Shown here piece by piece: positions 52,126 to 61,921 of a DNA stretch of 64,000 nucleotides (the first letter of the stretch is position 1; each line of letters starts with the position of its first letter). The stretch comes from Aerolutibacter ruishenii (GTDB taxonomy: Bacteria > Pseudomonadota > Gammaproteobacteria > Xanthomonadales > Xanthomonadaceae). The translations under genes were made by a program, and so were the position numbers. The notes below the pieces were generated by a model. The model was not told where the DNA came from. It saw only the letters and a program-made list of their open reading frames with translations, and did not search any database. The stretch spans positions 186,001-250,000 of the forward strand of contig NZ_VLKP01000001.1 in NCBI RefSeq assembly GCF_007830115.1, given 5' to 3'.

Positions 52126-55029
52126 ATGACCTCGCTCTCCTCCAGCTACGATCCGACCCAATTCGAATCCCGCCTGTACCAGCAATGGGAGAGCAGCGGC
52201 GCGTTCAAGCCCAGCGGCAAGGGCCAGCCCTACACCATCCTGCTGCCGCCGCCCAACGTGACCGGCACCCTGCACATGGGCCACGCGTTCCAGCACACAC
52301 TGCAGGATGCACTGGTGCGCTACCACCGCATGCGCGGGTTTGATGCACTGTGGCAGATGGGCACGGACCACGCCGGCATCGCCACCGAAATGGTGGTGTC
52401 GCGCAACCTCGCGCTGGAAGGCAAGGGCGAAACCCGCGACTCGCTGGGCCGCGAGGGCTTCATCGCCAAGGTGTGGGAGTGGAAGCATCACTCCGGCGAC
52501 ACCATCGAGCGGCAGATGCGCCGGATGGGCGCCTCGGGTGACTGGTCGCGCCGCGTGTTCACCATGGACCCGATGGCCGCCGATGCCGTGGCCGAGGCCT
52601 TCGTGAAGCTGCACGAGGATGGGCTGATCTACCGCGGCCAGCGTCTGGTCAACTGGGACCCGGTGCTGAAGACCGCGATCTCCGACCTGGAAGTGGTCAA
52701 CGAGGAGGAAGAAGGCCACCTGTGGTCGATCGAGTACCCGCTGACCGATGGCAGCGGCACGCTGGTCGTGGCCACCACGCGTCCGGAAACCATGCTCGGC
52801 GACGCCGCGGTGATGGTGCACCCCGAGGACGAACGCTACGCCCACCTGATTGGCCGCTCGGTGACGCTGCCGCTGACCGGCCGCGAGATCCCGGTCATCG
52901 CCGATGACTACGTCGACCGCGAGTTCGGCACCGGCGTGGTCAAGGTGACGCCCGCGCACGACTTCAACGACTACCAGGTGTGGAACCGCCACGTCGGCAC
53001 CGGCGTATTCGATGCGCTGCCCAACCGCGGCTTGATCAACATCTTCACGCCGGATGCGAAGGTCGTCGGGCGTGCACACGGCGACGCGTCGCACGAAGGC
53101 GCCCTCGCCGACGCCAACGCGCTCATCAACATCCCCGCCGCCTACCACGGCCTGGACCGCTACGACGCGCGCAAGGCCATGCTCGTCGACCTGGAGGCCG
53201 CCGGCCGCCTGGTCGAGACCAAGCCGCACAAGCTGCAGGTGCCGCGCGGCGACCGCACCGGCCAGGTGATCGAGCCGTACCTGACCGACCAGTGGTTCGT
53301 GAAGATGGACACCCTCGGTGCGCGTGGGCTTGAACTAGCGGGCGGCGTCGACGGCAAGCCCGGCAAGGTCAAGTTCGTCCCCGGCAACTGGATCAACACC
53401 TACCGCCACTGGATGGAGAACATCCAGGACTGGTGCATCAGCCGCCAGCTGTGGTGGGGCCACCGCATCCCGGCGTGGTACGACGCGGCGGGCAAGGCCT
53501 ACGTCGGGCGCAGCGAGATCGAGGTGCGCACGCTCAACAACCTCGGCCCGGACGTCACGCTGACCCAGGACAACGACGTGCTGGAGACCTGGTTCTCCTC
53601 CGCGCTGTGGCCGTTCAGCACCATGGGCTGGCCCGATCCGGACGCGATGTTCAAGCGCGGTTACGAGCGCTACCTGCCCTCCTCGGTGCTGGTCACCGGT
53701 TTCGACATCATCTTCTTCTGGGTCGCCCGGATGATCATGATGACCGACCACCTCACCGGCGAGGTGCCGTTCCACGACGTCTACGTGACCGGCCTGGTGC
53801 GCGACAAGGACGGGCAGAAGATGTCCAAGTCCAAGGGCAACATCCTCGACCCGCTGGACATCATCGACGGCATCACCCTGGACGCGCTGGTCGCCAAGCG
53901 CACCACCGGCCTGATGCAGCCGAAGATGGCCGAGAAGATCGACAAGGCCACGCGCAAGGAATTCCCCGAGGGCATCCCGGCGTTCGGCGCCGATGCGCTG
54001 CGCTTCACCATGGCCGCGCTGGCCGGCCACGGCCGCGACATCAAGTTCGACCTCAACCGCGCCGAGGGCTACAAGAACTTCTGCAACAAGCTGTGGAACG
54101 CCACGCGCTTCGTGCTGATGAACACCGAAGGCTTCGCCGCGCGCGACGCGCTGGCGGAAGGCCACGCACCCGCCGTGCCGCAGCCGGTGACCGACGCCGA
54201 GCGCTGGATCCTGGCGCAGCTGGAGCGCACGGCCGCCGAGGCCGCGCAGCACTTCACCGACTACCGCTTCGACCTGTTGTCGCAGTCGCTGTACGAGTTC
54301 GCGTGGAACCAGTTCTGCGACTGGTTCGTCGAGCTGGCCAAGCCGGCATTGAACGGTGATGACGCAGCAGCCGCCGAAAGCACCCGCCACACCCTGCTGT
54401 ACGTGCTCGAGCGCCTGCTGTGCCTGCTGCACCCGCTGGTGCCGTTCGTGACCGAGGAGCTGTGGCAGGCCGTGGCGCCCAAGCTGGGCCTTGCCGGCAC
54501 GATCATGCGCCAACCCTATCCGCAGGCCGGTGACATTGGCGGCGACCATGCCGCCGCCGAAGCCGACGTGGAGTGGCTGAAGGCGATGGTCTCCGCACTG
54601 CGCAAGGTCCGCAGCGAACTCAACGTGGCGCCGGGCAAGGCCGTTTCGCTGCTGCTGGCCGATGGCGTGGACGCGGATCGCACGCGCACATCGCGCTTCG
54701 ATTCACAGCTGAAGTTCCTGACCCGCGTGGAGCGGATCGAATGGCTGGCCGGCGCCGACCAGGCACCGGCCGCCGCTGCCGCCGTCGTCGGTGAACTGAA
54801 ACTGCTTGTGCCGCTGGAAGGCCTGGTCGACCTGGGCGCCGAACGCGCGCGCCTGGACAAGGAACTCAAGCGCGTGGAAGTCGAGATCGCCAAGTGCCAG
54901 GGCAAGCTGGCCAGCGACACGTTCGTCGCCAACGCCCCGGCCGCGGTGGTGGACCAGGAGCGCAAGCGCCTGGTCGACTGGAACGTGCAGCGCGAGGCAC
55001 TGGCGGCGCAGCGCGCCAAGCTGGGCTGA
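52126..55029 (+). CDS. valS: ValS, valyl-tRNA synthetase
   Basis: Class I aminoacyl-tRNA synthetase of 967 residues. [13 protein letters not shown] gives the HIGH motif (HMGH) near residue 50. An editing CP1 domain includes [10 protein letters not shown], and [11 protein letters not shown] gives KMSKS near 565. A C-terminal coiled coil for tRNA binding ends at the stop. The 163-base gap after holC holds no gene I can support. Confidence 0.98.
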   Translation: MTSLSSSYDPTQFESRLYQQWESSGAFKPSGKGQPYTILLPPPNVTGTLHMGHAFQHTLQDALVRYHRMRGFDALWQMGTDHAGIATEMVVSRNLALEGKGETRDSLGREGFIAKVWEWKHHSGDTIERQMRRMGASGDWSRRVFTMDPMAADAVAEAFVKLHEDGLIYRGQRLVNWDPVLKTAISDLEVVNEEEEGHLWSIEYPLTDGSGTLVVATTRPETMLGDAAVMVHPEDERYAHLIGRSVTLPLTGREIPVIADDYVDREFGTGVVKVTPAHDFNDYQVWNRHVGTGVFDALPNRGLINIFTPDAKVVGRAHGDASHEGALADANALINIPAAYHGLDRYDARKAMLVDLEAAGRLVETKPHKLQVPRGDRTGQVIEPYLTDQWFVKMDTLGARGLELAGGVDGKPGKVKFVPGNWINTYRHWMENIQDWCISRQLWWGHRIPAWYDAAGKAYVGRSEIEVRTLNNLGPDVTLTQDNDVLETWFSSALWPFSTMGWPDPDAMFKRGYERYLPSSVLVTGFDIIFFWVARMIMMTDHLTGEVPFHDVYVTGLVRDKDGQKMSKSKGNILDPLDIIDGITLDALVAKRTTGLMQPKMAEKIDKATRKEFPEGIPAFGADALRFTMAALAGHGRDIKFDLNRAEGYKNFCNKLWNATRFVLMNTEGFAARDALAEGHAPAVPQPVTDAERWILAQLERTAAEAAQHFTDYRFDLLSQSLYEFAWNQFCDWFVELAKPALNGDDAAAAESTRHTLLYVLERLLCLLHPLVPFVTEELWQAVAPKLGLAGTIMRQPYPQAGDIGGDHAAAEADVEWLKAMVSALRKVRSELNVAPGKAVSLLLADGVDADRTRTSRFDSQLKFLTRVERIEWLAGADQAPAAAAAVVGELKLLVPLEGLVDLGAERARLDKELKRVEVEIAKCQGKLASDTFVANAPAAVVDQERKRLVDWNVQREALAAQRAKLG

Positions 55030-55069
55030 AGCACGCCGCGGCGGGTTTCGAGCAACCCGCCGCGATGCT

Positions 55070-55522
55070 TCAGAAACTCTTGTTCTCGGTGGTGATCTGT
55101 TCGCGCTCGGCGCCTGCCGAGCGCTCGGCGAAGGCATCGACATCCATCGCGGCCAACGCGCACGTCGCCGCATCGGTCGGCACGCGGATCACCAGCCCCT
55201 CCAGCGCGATATACCCGGGTCGCGGGTCCAACTTCTTGCTGCGGGTGACATAGGCCGCTTCGTGCTGGCGCAGCACCACGGCATTGCCGCCATGATCGGC
55301 CGCCGCGCGGGCGAGCTTGTCGAAGGCCCGCTGGTAACTGACGCCGCGCGCACCGCGCGTGTCCTTCGAGCCGATCGAGACCGATACGCGCCCCATCTTC
55401 GCCTCGACACACCCCGGGACCGCCTCCAGCACCGGGACCGTTTGCGCCGATGCAGCCTCCCCTGCGTGTGCGGGGACCGCCACCAGCAACATTCCCACCA
55501 CCAGCATCGCTCGCATGGCCAT
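55070..55522 (-). CDS. Small secreted protein with an RcsF/YbjQ-like C-terminal motif
   Basis: I do not recognise a named family with confidence. From the ATG at 55522, overlapping the rimI stop by one base, the protein has 150 residues. It has a clear signal peptide (ends around AHAGEA), no lipobox, and the segment YQRAFDKLARAAADHGGNAVVLRQ. That segment resembles the A-x-x-x-GANAVVL turn of RcsF and YbjQ-type domains. Cysteines at two positions could form a disulfide. It is last in the pssA-holD-rimI run, so it is likely cotranscribed, but the function is unknown. Confidence 0.65.
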   Translation of the reverse strand: MAMRAMLVVGMLLVAVPAHAGEAASAQTVPVLEAVPGCVEAKMGRVSVSIGSKDTRGARGVSYQRAFDKLARAAADHGGNAVVLRQHEAAYVTRSKKLDPRPGYIALEGLVIRVPTDAATCALAAMDVDAFAERSAGAEREQITTENKSF

Positions 55523-56010
55523 CAACGTTCCTCCCTGAAGATCTCCATTGCCATGACGATGGCGTCTTCACGCCCGTCCCGTGCGGGATAGTAGCGCGGT
55601 CGCCGCCCGATCTCGTTGAAGCCCTCGTCGTGGTACAACGCGATCGCCCCCACATTGGAGGGGCGGACCTCCAGGAACACCCGCTCGGCACCGCGCCCGC
55701 GCGCGACATGCATGACCGCGCGCACCAGCCTGCGCCCCAGGCCGCGGCCCTGGTGTTCCGGGGCCACGCACACATTGAGGATGTGCGCCTCGCCCGCGGC
55801 GATGCTCATCAGCACGTAGCCGATGACCACGCCCGCCTCCTCCAGCACCCACGCCGCATAGTCCGAACGCAGGCAGTCGCGGAAGATGCCCAGCGTCCAG
55901 GGGAACTCGTACGCGCGCGCCTCCACGGCATGCACGGCGACCAGATCATCCTCGCGCATCGGCCGCAGGTTGGACGCCGCCGGGGACATCTCGCTGGGGA
56001 GCGCGCTCAT
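55522..56010 (-). CDS. rimI: RimI-type ribosomal S18/protein N-acetyltransferase
   Basis: GNAT enzyme expected to acetylate the N-terminal alanine of ribosomal protein S18. The ATG at 56010 overlaps the upstream gene (ATGA) and gives 162 residues. The acetyl-CoA loop is VAPEHQGRGLGRRLVRAVM, followed by FLEVRPSNVGAIALYHDEGFNEIGRRPRYYP, the RimI hallmark region. Neighbour conservation with E. coli (holD-rimI) supports both calls. Confidence 0.94.
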   Translation of the reverse strand: MSALPSEMSPAASNLRPMREDDLVAVHAVEARAYEFPWTLGIFRDCLRSDYAAWVLEEAGVVIGYVLMSIAAGEAHILNVCVAPEHQGRGLGRRLVRAVMHVARGRGAERVFLEVRPSNVGAIALYHDEGFNEIGRRPRYYPARDGREDAIVMAMEIFREER

Positions 56011-56492
56011 GGCCGGAACCGCGGCTGCAACGACCGGAGCCGTGGCCACAACGCGCGCTTGGCGGCCGGATTGCCTCGCAGCGCCGGCACGTCCACACCC
56101 AGTCGCTCAAGCACGGCACGCGCCTCCGAACGGGTGCGTTGGCCCGTGGCGCGCAACAGGGCGCGCTCGAGGGCGTCGCCGGGCGCGCGGGATGGCATGG
56201 CGGCGGATGACCGCTGCGGAGCCACGTCAGCGGGTGCGGTCTGGCGCGGTGATGCATCGCGATTGGCCGGGCGCGGAGCCATTCCGTCGACGGCAGGCGG
56301 CCCATTGCCGGGCCCACGTTCACGAACGTCACGGGGGCCCTGACCCGATGGCGGCATCGCCACGCGGACCGGTTCGCCTGGCGACTCCACGGCGAACGCA
56401 TCCACGCCGGAACCATCGCCGGCCAGCACCAGCACGCGATGTCCCAAGGCCTTCAGCCACGCCTGCTGCTCGGGCGACCACAACGTGGTCAT
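56007..56492 (-). CDS. holD: Divergent HolD, DNA polymerase III psi subunit (candidate)
   Basis: 161 residues, low overall similarity to anything obvious. The last ~20 residues read LRGNPAAKRALWPRLRSL, closely matching the E. coli psi ending LRANPTARAALWQQI. The N-terminus (WLKALGHRVLVLAGDG) is placed like the psi segment that contacts chi. A proline/arginine-rich, probably disordered linker (about 45-105) separates them. It overlaps rimI by four bases, the same order as E. coli holD-rimI. It also overlaps pssA by four bases. The name is an inference from the C-terminal motif and synteny. Confidence 0.7.
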   Translation of the reverse strand: MTTLWSPEQQAWLKALGHRVLVLAGDGSGVDAFAVESPGEPVRVAMPPSGQGPRDVRERGPGNGPPAVDGMAPRPANRDASPRQTAPADVAPQRSSAAMPSRAPGDALERALLRATGQRTRSEARAVLERLGVDVPALRGNPAAKRALWPRLRSLQPRFRP

Positions 56493-57259
56493 GGCGCCAC
56501 GTCCTCCGGACGGCGACGCAGGCGACGCCAGGCCGCGTATACCGGCCCGAACAGCGCATAGATCGAACAGATCGCCAGCAACACCGTGGGCGGATCGATG
56601 GCGATGGCCACCAGCACCGCGACCACCAGCACCGGCACCAGGAACGGCACGCGGTCATGGCTGGGGCCGGCGCCCTTGAAGCTGTAGTAACGCATGCGGC
56701 TGACCATCAGCAACGCGGCGACCACCGTCAGCGCCAGCGCGGCGTAGCGCAGTTCCGTGCCGGTGAAACCGAACGCATCGAACGTCCACACGAAGCTCAC
56801 CACCAGCCCCGCGGCCGCCGGACTGGCCAGGCCGATGAACCAGCGCTTGTCCACCTGTCCCACCTGCGAGTTGAACCGGGCCAGGCGCAATGCGGCGCAC
56901 GCGGCATACAGGAACGCCGCGATCCAGCCGATCTTGCCCGGAGTCACGCCGTCCAGCTTCAACGACGCCAGCGCCCAGTGGTACATCACCATCGACGGTG
57001 CCAGCCCGAAGCTGATCAGGTCGGCGAGCGAGTCGTACTGCACGCCGAATTCGCTCTGGGTGTTGGTCAGGCGCGCCACGCGGCCGTCCAGACCGTCCAG
57101 CACCGCGGCGATGAACACGGCGATGCAGGCGTCGGCAAACTGCCCCTGCGTCGCCGCGATGATCGCGTAGAAGCCCGCGAACATGCCGCCGGTGGTGAAC
57201 AGGTTGGGCAGCAGGTAGATGCCCCGGTGGCGGGGGCGTGGCATGTGCGGTCGATCCAT
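56489..57259 (-). CDS. pssA: CDP-diacylglycerol--serine O-phosphatidyltransferase PssA (type II)
   Basis: Integral membrane enzyme making phosphatidylserine, the precursor of phosphatidylethanolamine. From the ATG at 57259 the protein has 256 residues. The CDP-alcohol phosphotransferase signature DGRVARLTNTQSEFGVQYD, completed by the aspartate in SLAD, lies near residues 55-80, and about seven membrane helices are present. The longer frame to 57430 overlaps the divergent plus-strand gene and is rejected. First in the pssA-holD-rimI run. Confidence 0.95.
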   Translation of the reverse strand: MDRPHMPRPRHRGIYLLPNLFTTGGMFAGFYAIIAATQGQFADACIAVFIAAVLDGLDGRVARLTNTQSEFGVQYDSLADLISFGLAPSMVMYHWALASLKLDGVTPGKIGWIAAFLYAACAALRLARFNSQVGQVDKRWFIGLASPAAAGLVVSFVWTFDAFGFTGTELRYAALALTVVAALLMVSRMRYYSFKGAGPSHDRVPFLVPVLVVAVLVAIAIDPPTVLLAICSIYALFGPVYAAWRRLRRRPEDVAP

Positions 57260-57338
57260 GTCTGGCAGTTTAGCGCTTGCCTGCCCCCCGGCACGGTGTT
57301 GCAATCGGCCTGGCCACCCATTCCAGCCGGAGCCCCGC

Positions 57339-57746
57339 ATGCCCCGCCCCGCCAGCCGCATTTCCGCCGTGCCCGTTGTCCTGGCCGCTGCCGTGCTGGT
57401 GGCGCTCGCGCTCCCGGCCGCTGCAAGCAAGGTCTACCAGTGGAAGGACGCCCGCGGCGTGACCCACTATGCCGATGCCCCGCCGCCGGGCCAGAAGGCC
57501 GAGCAGCGCAGCCTCCAGCAGCGCGCACCTGCTGCTCCAGCCAAAGCGGTGGTCAACGCCGACTGCAGCAACGCCCGCAGCAACCTCGCGGTCCTCAAGG
57601 GCAGCGGCCCCGTGGGCCTGGACGCCGACCGCGACGGCAAGCACGAGCGCGAACTGACCCCGGCCGAGCGCGCCGAACGCACCACACGGGCCGAGGCGGC
57701 GGTGAAGACCTACTGCGAAGGCGGTACGCTCCCGCCCGTGCGCTGA
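57339..57746 (+). CDS. Exported DUF4124-domain protein
   Basis: A 135-residue protein from the ATG at 57339, with GGAG ten bases upstream. It has an N-terminal signal peptide (about 1-30) and then the DUF4124 core KVYQWKDARGVTHYADAPPPGQ, seen in many short envelope proteins of gammaproteobacteria. An alanine/arginine-rich helix follows, with two cysteines that could pair. The role is unknown. It lies between pssA (divergent) and proS. Confidence 0.85.
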   Translation: MPRPASRISAVPVVLAAAVLVALALPAAASKVYQWKDARGVTHYADAPPPGQKAEQRSLQQRAPAAPAKAVVNADCSNARSNLAVLKGSGPVGLDADRDGKHERELTPAERAERTTRAEAAVKTYCEGGTLPPVR

Positions 57747-57918
57747 GCCCCCGCACCCGCACCCCGGCTGGGCGACGCATGCCCGGCGTCGCCGCCGTCC
57801 CGCGAGGCTTTCCACGGGCTGATGCCGGTTGCCTCGCGGCCCGCCATTCCAGCCTTCGTCGGTGACTACGGCGCGCGCATGGCAAAATGGCCGCTTCCCT
57901 CCGCGTGAAGCCCTCTCG

Positions 57919-59649
57919 ATGCGCCTGTCGCAGTTCCACCTCCACACCACCAAGGAAACCCCGGCCGACGCCGAGATCATCAGCCACAAGCTGATGCTGA
58001 AGGCCGGCATGATCCGCAAGCTGGCGGCCGGCCTGTACACCTGGACCCCGCTGGGCCTGCGCGTGCTGCGCAAGGTGGAGCGTGCGGTGCGCGAGGAGAT
58101 GGACGCCGCCGGCGCGATCGAGCTGCTGATGCCGACCATCCAGCCGCAGGAGCTGTGGGAGGAAACCGGGCGCTGGGAGAAGTTCGGCGGCCAGCTGCTG
58201 AAGATCAAGGATCGCAAGGAGGCCGGCTACTGCTACGGCCCCACCGCCGAGGAGGTCATCACCGACTTCGCGCGCAGCGAGTTGTCCAGCTACAAGCAAC
58301 TGCCGGTCAACTTCTACAACATCCAGACCAAGTTCCGCGACGAGATCCGCCCGCGCTTCGGCGTGATGCGCGCACGCGAGTTCCTGATGAAGGACGCCTA
58401 CTCGTTCCACATCAGCGAGGACGACCTGGCGCGCGAATACCGCAACATGTACGACACCTACAGCCGCATCTTCACCCGCCTCGGGCTGAAGTTCCGCGCG
58501 GTGTTCGCCGACACCGGCGCGATCGGCGGCAACGCGTCGCACGAATTCCACGTGCTGGCCGACTCGGGCGAGGATGCCATCGCTTTCTCCACCGGCTCGG
58601 ATTACGCCGCCAACGTGGAACTGGCCGAAGCCGTGGCCCCGGGTCCGCGCCCGGTTGCCGCCGAAGCGATGCGAAAGGTCGACACGCCCACGCAGAAGAC
58701 CTGCGAGGACGTGGCCGCGCTGCTGGGCATCGCACTGGAACGCACCGCCAAGTCGGTGGCGATCATGGGCGAAGACGGCGAAGGCAACGACGCTGGCGAG
58801 AGCGGGCAGTTCGTACTGGCACTGGTGCGCGGCGACCACGTGGTCAACGAGATCAAGCTGGCCAAGCTCGCCGGCCTGGGCGAGTACCGCCTGGCCACCG
58901 AGGCGGAGATCGTCGAGCACCTGGGCGCGCAGCCCGGCTTCCTCGGCCCGGTCAACGCATTGCGCCCGATCCGCGTGGTCGCCGACCGCAGCGTGGCCGC
59001 GATGGCCGACTTCGTGGTCGGCGCCAACGAGAACGGCTTCCACCTGGCCGGCGTCAACTGGGGTCGCGACCTGCCCGAGCCCGAGGTCGCCGACATCCGC
59101 AACGTGGTCGAAGGCGATCCCTCGCCCGACGGCCACGGCACGCTGGGCATCGCCCGCGGCATCGAGGTCGGCCACGTGTTCCAGCTGGGCCGCCGCTATG
59201 CCGAGGCGATGAAGTGCACCGTGCTGGACGAGACCGGCAAGGCCGCGGTGCCACTGATGGGCTGCTACGGCATCGGCGTGTCGCGCATCGTCGCCGCCGC
59301 CATCGAGCAGAACCACGACGACAACGGCGTGTGCTGGCCCGAGGCGATGGCGCCGTGGCAGGCCGCGGTGTGCGTGATCAATCCGAAGAAGGACGCCGCC
59401 GTGGCCGAGGCCGCCGAGGCGCTGTACCGCGAACTCAACGCCGCCGGCATCGAAACCGTGCTCGATGATCGCGGCCTGCGCCCCGGCGCGATGTTCGCGG
59501 ACATGGAGCTGATCGGCATTCCGCACCGGATCGTGGTATCCGAGCGCGGCGTGGTGGCGGGCACCTTCGAATACCGCCACCGGCGCGCCAACGAGGCAGA
59601 GAACCTCGATCGCGCGGGCCTGGGCGTCAAGCTCGGCCTGGCACGCTGA
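57919..59649 (+). CDS. proS: ProS, prolyl-tRNA synthetase (bacterial type with editing domain)
   Basis: Class II synthetase of 576 residues from the ATG at 57919. Motif 2 is in [26 protein letters not shown] (about 140-165). The inserted Ala-tRNA-Pro editing domain lies near 230-400 and includes a [11 protein letters not shown]-type start. Motif 3 is [18 protein letters not shown], followed by the anticodon-binding domain. It is closed by a strong terminator 52 bases downstream. Confidence 0.97.
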   Translation: MRLSQFHLHTTKETPADAEIISHKLMLKAGMIRKLAAGLYTWTPLGLRVLRKVERAVREEMDAAGAIELLMPTIQPQELWEETGRWEKFGGQLLKIKDRKEAGYCYGPTAEEVITDFARSELSSYKQLPVNFYNIQTKFRDEIRPRFGVMRAREFLMKDAYSFHISEDDLAREYRNMYDTYSRIFTRLGLKFRAVFADTGAIGGNASHEFHVLADSGEDAIAFSTGSDYAANVELAEAVAPGPRPVAAEAMRKVDTPTQKTCEDVAALLGIALERTAKSVAIMGEDGEGNDAGESGQFVLALVRGDHVVNEIKLAKLAGLGEYRLATEAEIVEHLGAQPGFLGPVNALRPIRVVADRSVAAMADFVVGANENGFHLAGVNWGRDLPEPEVADIRNVVEGDPSPDGHGTLGIARGIEVGHVFQLGRRYAEAMKCTVLDETGKAAVPLMGCYGIGVSRIVAAAIEQNHDDNGVCWPEAMAPWQAAVCVINPKKDAAVAEAAEALYRELNAAGIETVLDDRGLRPGAMFADMELIGIPHRIVVSERGVVAGTFEYRHRRANEAENLDRAGLGVKLGLAR

Positions 59650-59700
59650 AAACGGCGGCGGATCACGCGGGGCGGACACCCCCCGCGAAACCCCGACGGA

Positions 59701-59734
59701 AAACCCGGCTGATACAGCCGGGTTTTTCATTTTC
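59701..59734 (+). terminator. Strong rho-independent terminator after proS
   Basis: An 11-bp perfect stem AAACCCGGCTG / CAGCCGGGTTT with a three-base loop, followed by TTCATTTT. The best terminator in the window. Confidence 0.93.
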
Positions 59735-59895
59735 CGCCTGCCCGAACCACCGTGTCCGTTCCGGTCCGTGCGCTGGTACGCATGGCGGCTCCCGCCGTTG
59801 GGAATCGGCCGCGCGACATCCACCCCGGCGCACGACGGTCCACGCGGGACACCCCGGAAGTTGCGCCGGGATTATCACGCCATTCGCGCCCAACA

Positions 59896-59924
59896 TTTAC
59901 CGCGATCAATAACCGCACTACCAT
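59896..59924 (+). promoter_or_regulatory. Candidate promoter of the H-NS-like gene
   Basis: TTTACC (59896-59901), exactly 17 bases, then TACCAT (59919-59924), in an AT-rich stretch. This gives a leader of about 70 bases. Both hexamers match at four of six positions. Confidence 0.45.
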
Positions 59925-60002
59925 CGCCCGGTGCAGCGCATTCGCAAGCCGGGATTCCCGGCACCTGTATCCAGATAATCCCCCCCCAATACTGGAGGTT
60001 CC

Positions 60003-60368
60003 ATGTCGATCAATCTCGACACCCTGTCCGCCAGGGAACTGCAGGCCCTGATCACCCAGGCCAAGAAGCGCAAGACCACGCTGGCCAAGCGCAAGCCGGT
60101 CGCGGCCGTGCGCAAGAAGGTGATGGCGTTGATCAAGGCCGAAGGCTACACCGTTGCCGAATTGTTCGGTGCCGGCGGCAGCACGCCGCGTGCCCCGGCG
60201 CCACGCAAGGCCGCTGCGCGCAAATCGACGGCGGGCAGCAAGGTGGCCCCCAAGTACCGCAACCCGGCCAATTCCGCCGAAACCTGGAGCGGCCGTGGCA
60301 AACAGCCGCGCTGGCTGGCGGCGCTGACCGGGACCGGCCGCAAGCTGGATGAGTTCCTGATCAAGTGA
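60003..60368 (+). CDS. H-NS-family nucleoid-associated protein
   Basis: A 121-residue DNA-binding protein with GGAGG five bases before the ATG. It has a short N-terminal oligomerisation helix (about 1-50), a basic alanine/proline-rich linker (about 58-82), and the C-terminal H-NS domain KYRNPANSAETWSGRGKQPRW. The GRGKQP core inserts into the minor groove of AT-rich DNA. The N-terminal region is shorter than in E. coli H-NS, as in the Xanthomonas XrvA-like proteins. Probably a xenogeneic silencer or global regulator. Confidence 0.92.
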   Translation: MSINLDTLSARELQALITQAKKRKTTLAKRKPVAAVRKKVMALIKAEGYTVAELFGAGGSTPRAPAPRKAAARKSTAGSKVAPKYRNPANSAETWSGRGKQPRWLAALTGTGRKLDEFLIK

Positions 60369-60377
60369 TCGATGGCG

Positions 60378-60400
60378 GAATCCCGGACCTTCCGGGTTTC
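60378..60400 (+). terminator. Probable terminator after the H-NS-like gene
   Basis: A 6-bp stem CCCGGA / TCCGGG with a three-base loop, extended by A/T pairs and followed by TTTCC, starting about ten bases past the stop codon. Confidence 0.55.
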
Positions 60401-60419
60401 CATTGACGGTTAATGACCA

Positions 60420-60444
60420 CAACGCCGGCTCCACGCCGGCGTTG
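60420..60444. repeat. 10-bp inverted repeat between convergent genes
   Basis: CAACGCCGGC and GCCGGCGTTG pair perfectly around a five-base loop. It lies between the convergent H-NS-like and thrE genes and could work as a bidirectional terminator, but neither side has a clear U run. Confidence 0.55.
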
Positions 60445-60468
60445 TCACAACCGCCGCCCGCTGGTTCC

Positions 60469-60503
60469 GGTTTGCGGTTTGCGGTTTGCGGTTTGCGGTT
60501 TGC
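60469..60503. repeat. Five tandem copies of the heptamer GGTTTGC
   Basis: Five exact, uninterrupted copies of GGTTTGC (60469-60503), followed by GGAATAC. It lies about 40 bases beyond the thrE stop in a non-coding spacer. Such a short perfect repeat is expected to change copy number by strand slippage, but here it is not inside a coding frame or an obvious promoter. Confidence 0.95.
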
Positions 60504-60540
60504 GGAATACTCCTGGCTGCCGCCCCGCGCCTGCGCGGCA

Positions 60541-61791
60541 CTACAGATTGCGCCGCGTCGACAGCAGCAGATTGCCAAACAGCAACCCCGCGATCAGCGC
60601 GAGCAGGATATTGATCACCGCCAGCACCGCCTGCTGCCCCGCGCTCACGTCCTGGGTCTGCAGCAGGCTCAGCAGGCCGCGCAGGCTGATGCTGCCGGGC
60701 ACCAGCATGATGATGCCCGGGACCCGGATGATCGCGCCCGGGCGGTGCCACCAGCGCGCGTAGGCGTTCCCCGCCGCGGTCATGGCCAGCGCGGCCAGGA
60801 ACACGCCGGCCGGGCTGCCGAATGCCTGGCCGGCAAACCGCGCGATGAGATAGCCCGACGCCGCCGCCAGCATGACCCGCGGGTAATCCCGCCGGTGCGC
60901 CTTGAACAGCACCGCGAAGGCGAACGCCGCCACCACCAGCGCGCCCCACTCCACCCAGTCGCTTTGCGGCCGCAGTGCCCGTACCTGTGGCTCCAGCCCA
61001 ATCAGGTCCGCCACGTACAGCGCGATCACCACGCCCACCGCCAGTTGCATCACCGTGGTGACGGCCCCGGCAAACCGCCCCGTGCCCGACATCAGGTGTT
61101 GGCTGCTGAGTTCATTGACCGCGTTGGTCAGCGCCAGGCCCGGCAACAGGACCACCAGCGAAGCGATGATCACCGTGTTCTGGTTCAGTGGCGCCACCAG
61201 GCTGGCCACCAGGATGGCCACCATGGCCGCCATCACCGCCGCCACCGCATCCAGCGCTTCGCGCAGTTGTGGCCGGGTGGCGGCGTACTGCACCAGCCAT
61301 CCGATCAACAGCCCGTTGATACCGGCCACGCCGATGTCCAGCCATGGCAGACGGAACAGCCCACCCACGCCCGCGGCCGCCAGGCCAAAAGCCAGCACCT
61401 CCATCAGCTGCGCTCGCCGCCCCGGTGGCTGGTCCAGGGCGCTCATCGTCGCGTGGGCCTCGGCCAGCCCCATGCGCCCGGCAATCACCTCCTCGGCGAT
61501 CCGGTCGGTCTCGGCGAGGCGGTGCAGGTCATTCTGTCCCAGCGGCAATCGGATCACGCGCGTGGTATCGCGCTCGCCCGGGGGGCGCGTCGGATCGCTG
61601 AAGGTCAGGATCATTCCCGTGGGGTTGGACCAGGGCTCGCATTCCACGCCCAGGCGTTGCGCGGTCGCGGTGATGGCGCCTTCCAGGCGTTGCGCGGTGG
61701 TGCCGTACAGGTGCAGCCGCTCGGCCAGTTCGATGAGGAAGTTGATGCGGTCCGCGTAACTGGCGGCACTGGGCAGCGCTTGGGTCGACAT
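60541..61791 (-). CDS. ThrE-family threonine/serine exporter
   Basis: Inner-membrane exporter with both ThrE halves in one chain. From the ATG at 61791 (MSTQALPSAASYADRIN) the protein has 416 residues. The cytoplasmic N-terminal part (about 1-120) has a hydrolase-like look (HLYGTTAQRLEGAI, CEPWSNPTGMILTF). About ten membrane helices follow, with the ThrE_2 signature PGIIMLVPGSISLRGL near the C-terminus. Upstream in-frame starts to 61947 are less likely. Divergent from the mlaE-like gene. Confidence 0.9.
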   Translation of the reverse strand: MSTQALPSAASYADRINFLIELAERLHLYGTTAQRLEGAITATAQRLGVECEPWSNPTGMILTFSDPTRPPGERDTTRVIRLPLGQNDLHRLAETDRIAEEVIAGRMGLAEAHATMSALDQPPGRRAQLMEVLAFGLAAAGVGGLFRLPWLDIGVAGINGLLIGWLVQYAATRPQLREALDAVAAVMAAMVAILVASLVAPLNQNTVIIASLVVLLPGLALTNAVNELSSQHLMSGTGRFAGAVTTVMQLAVGVVIALYVADLIGLEPQVRALRPQSDWVEWGALVVAAFAFAVLFKAHRRDYPRVMLAAASGYLIARFAGQAFGSPAGVFLAALAMTAAGNAYARWWHRPGAIIRVPGIIMLVPGSISLRGLLSLLQTQDVSAGQQAVLAVINILLALIAGLLFGNLLLSTRRNL

Positions 61792-61921
61792 GCCGGCAAG
61801 CATCGCATGCAGGCCATGACACCGATAGCGCCGGGCGCCTGTATCCGTCACCAAGCGGACACGGAGCAGCATCGAGCCTGTATGCTCGCCCCAGCGCCCG
61901 AACCTGCCGCCCGCCCCTCCC

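Larger units (their letters stand above)
59650..60002. other. proS to H-NS-like intergenic region
   Basis: A 353-base non-coding stretch. The first part holds the proS terminator (59701-59734). The last ~130 bases are clearly richer in A+T and contain a candidate promoter (59896-59924) and the GGAGG ribosome site just before 60003. Between about 59740 and 59865 I see no element. AT-rich DNA upstream of an H-NS-like gene could serve autoregulation. Confidence 0.55.

Noticed and set aside
51995-52129. A 44-codon ORF between holC and valS ending on the valS ATG
   Set aside because: No ribosome site and no recognisable sequence. The overlap with the valS start is easily produced by ATGA.
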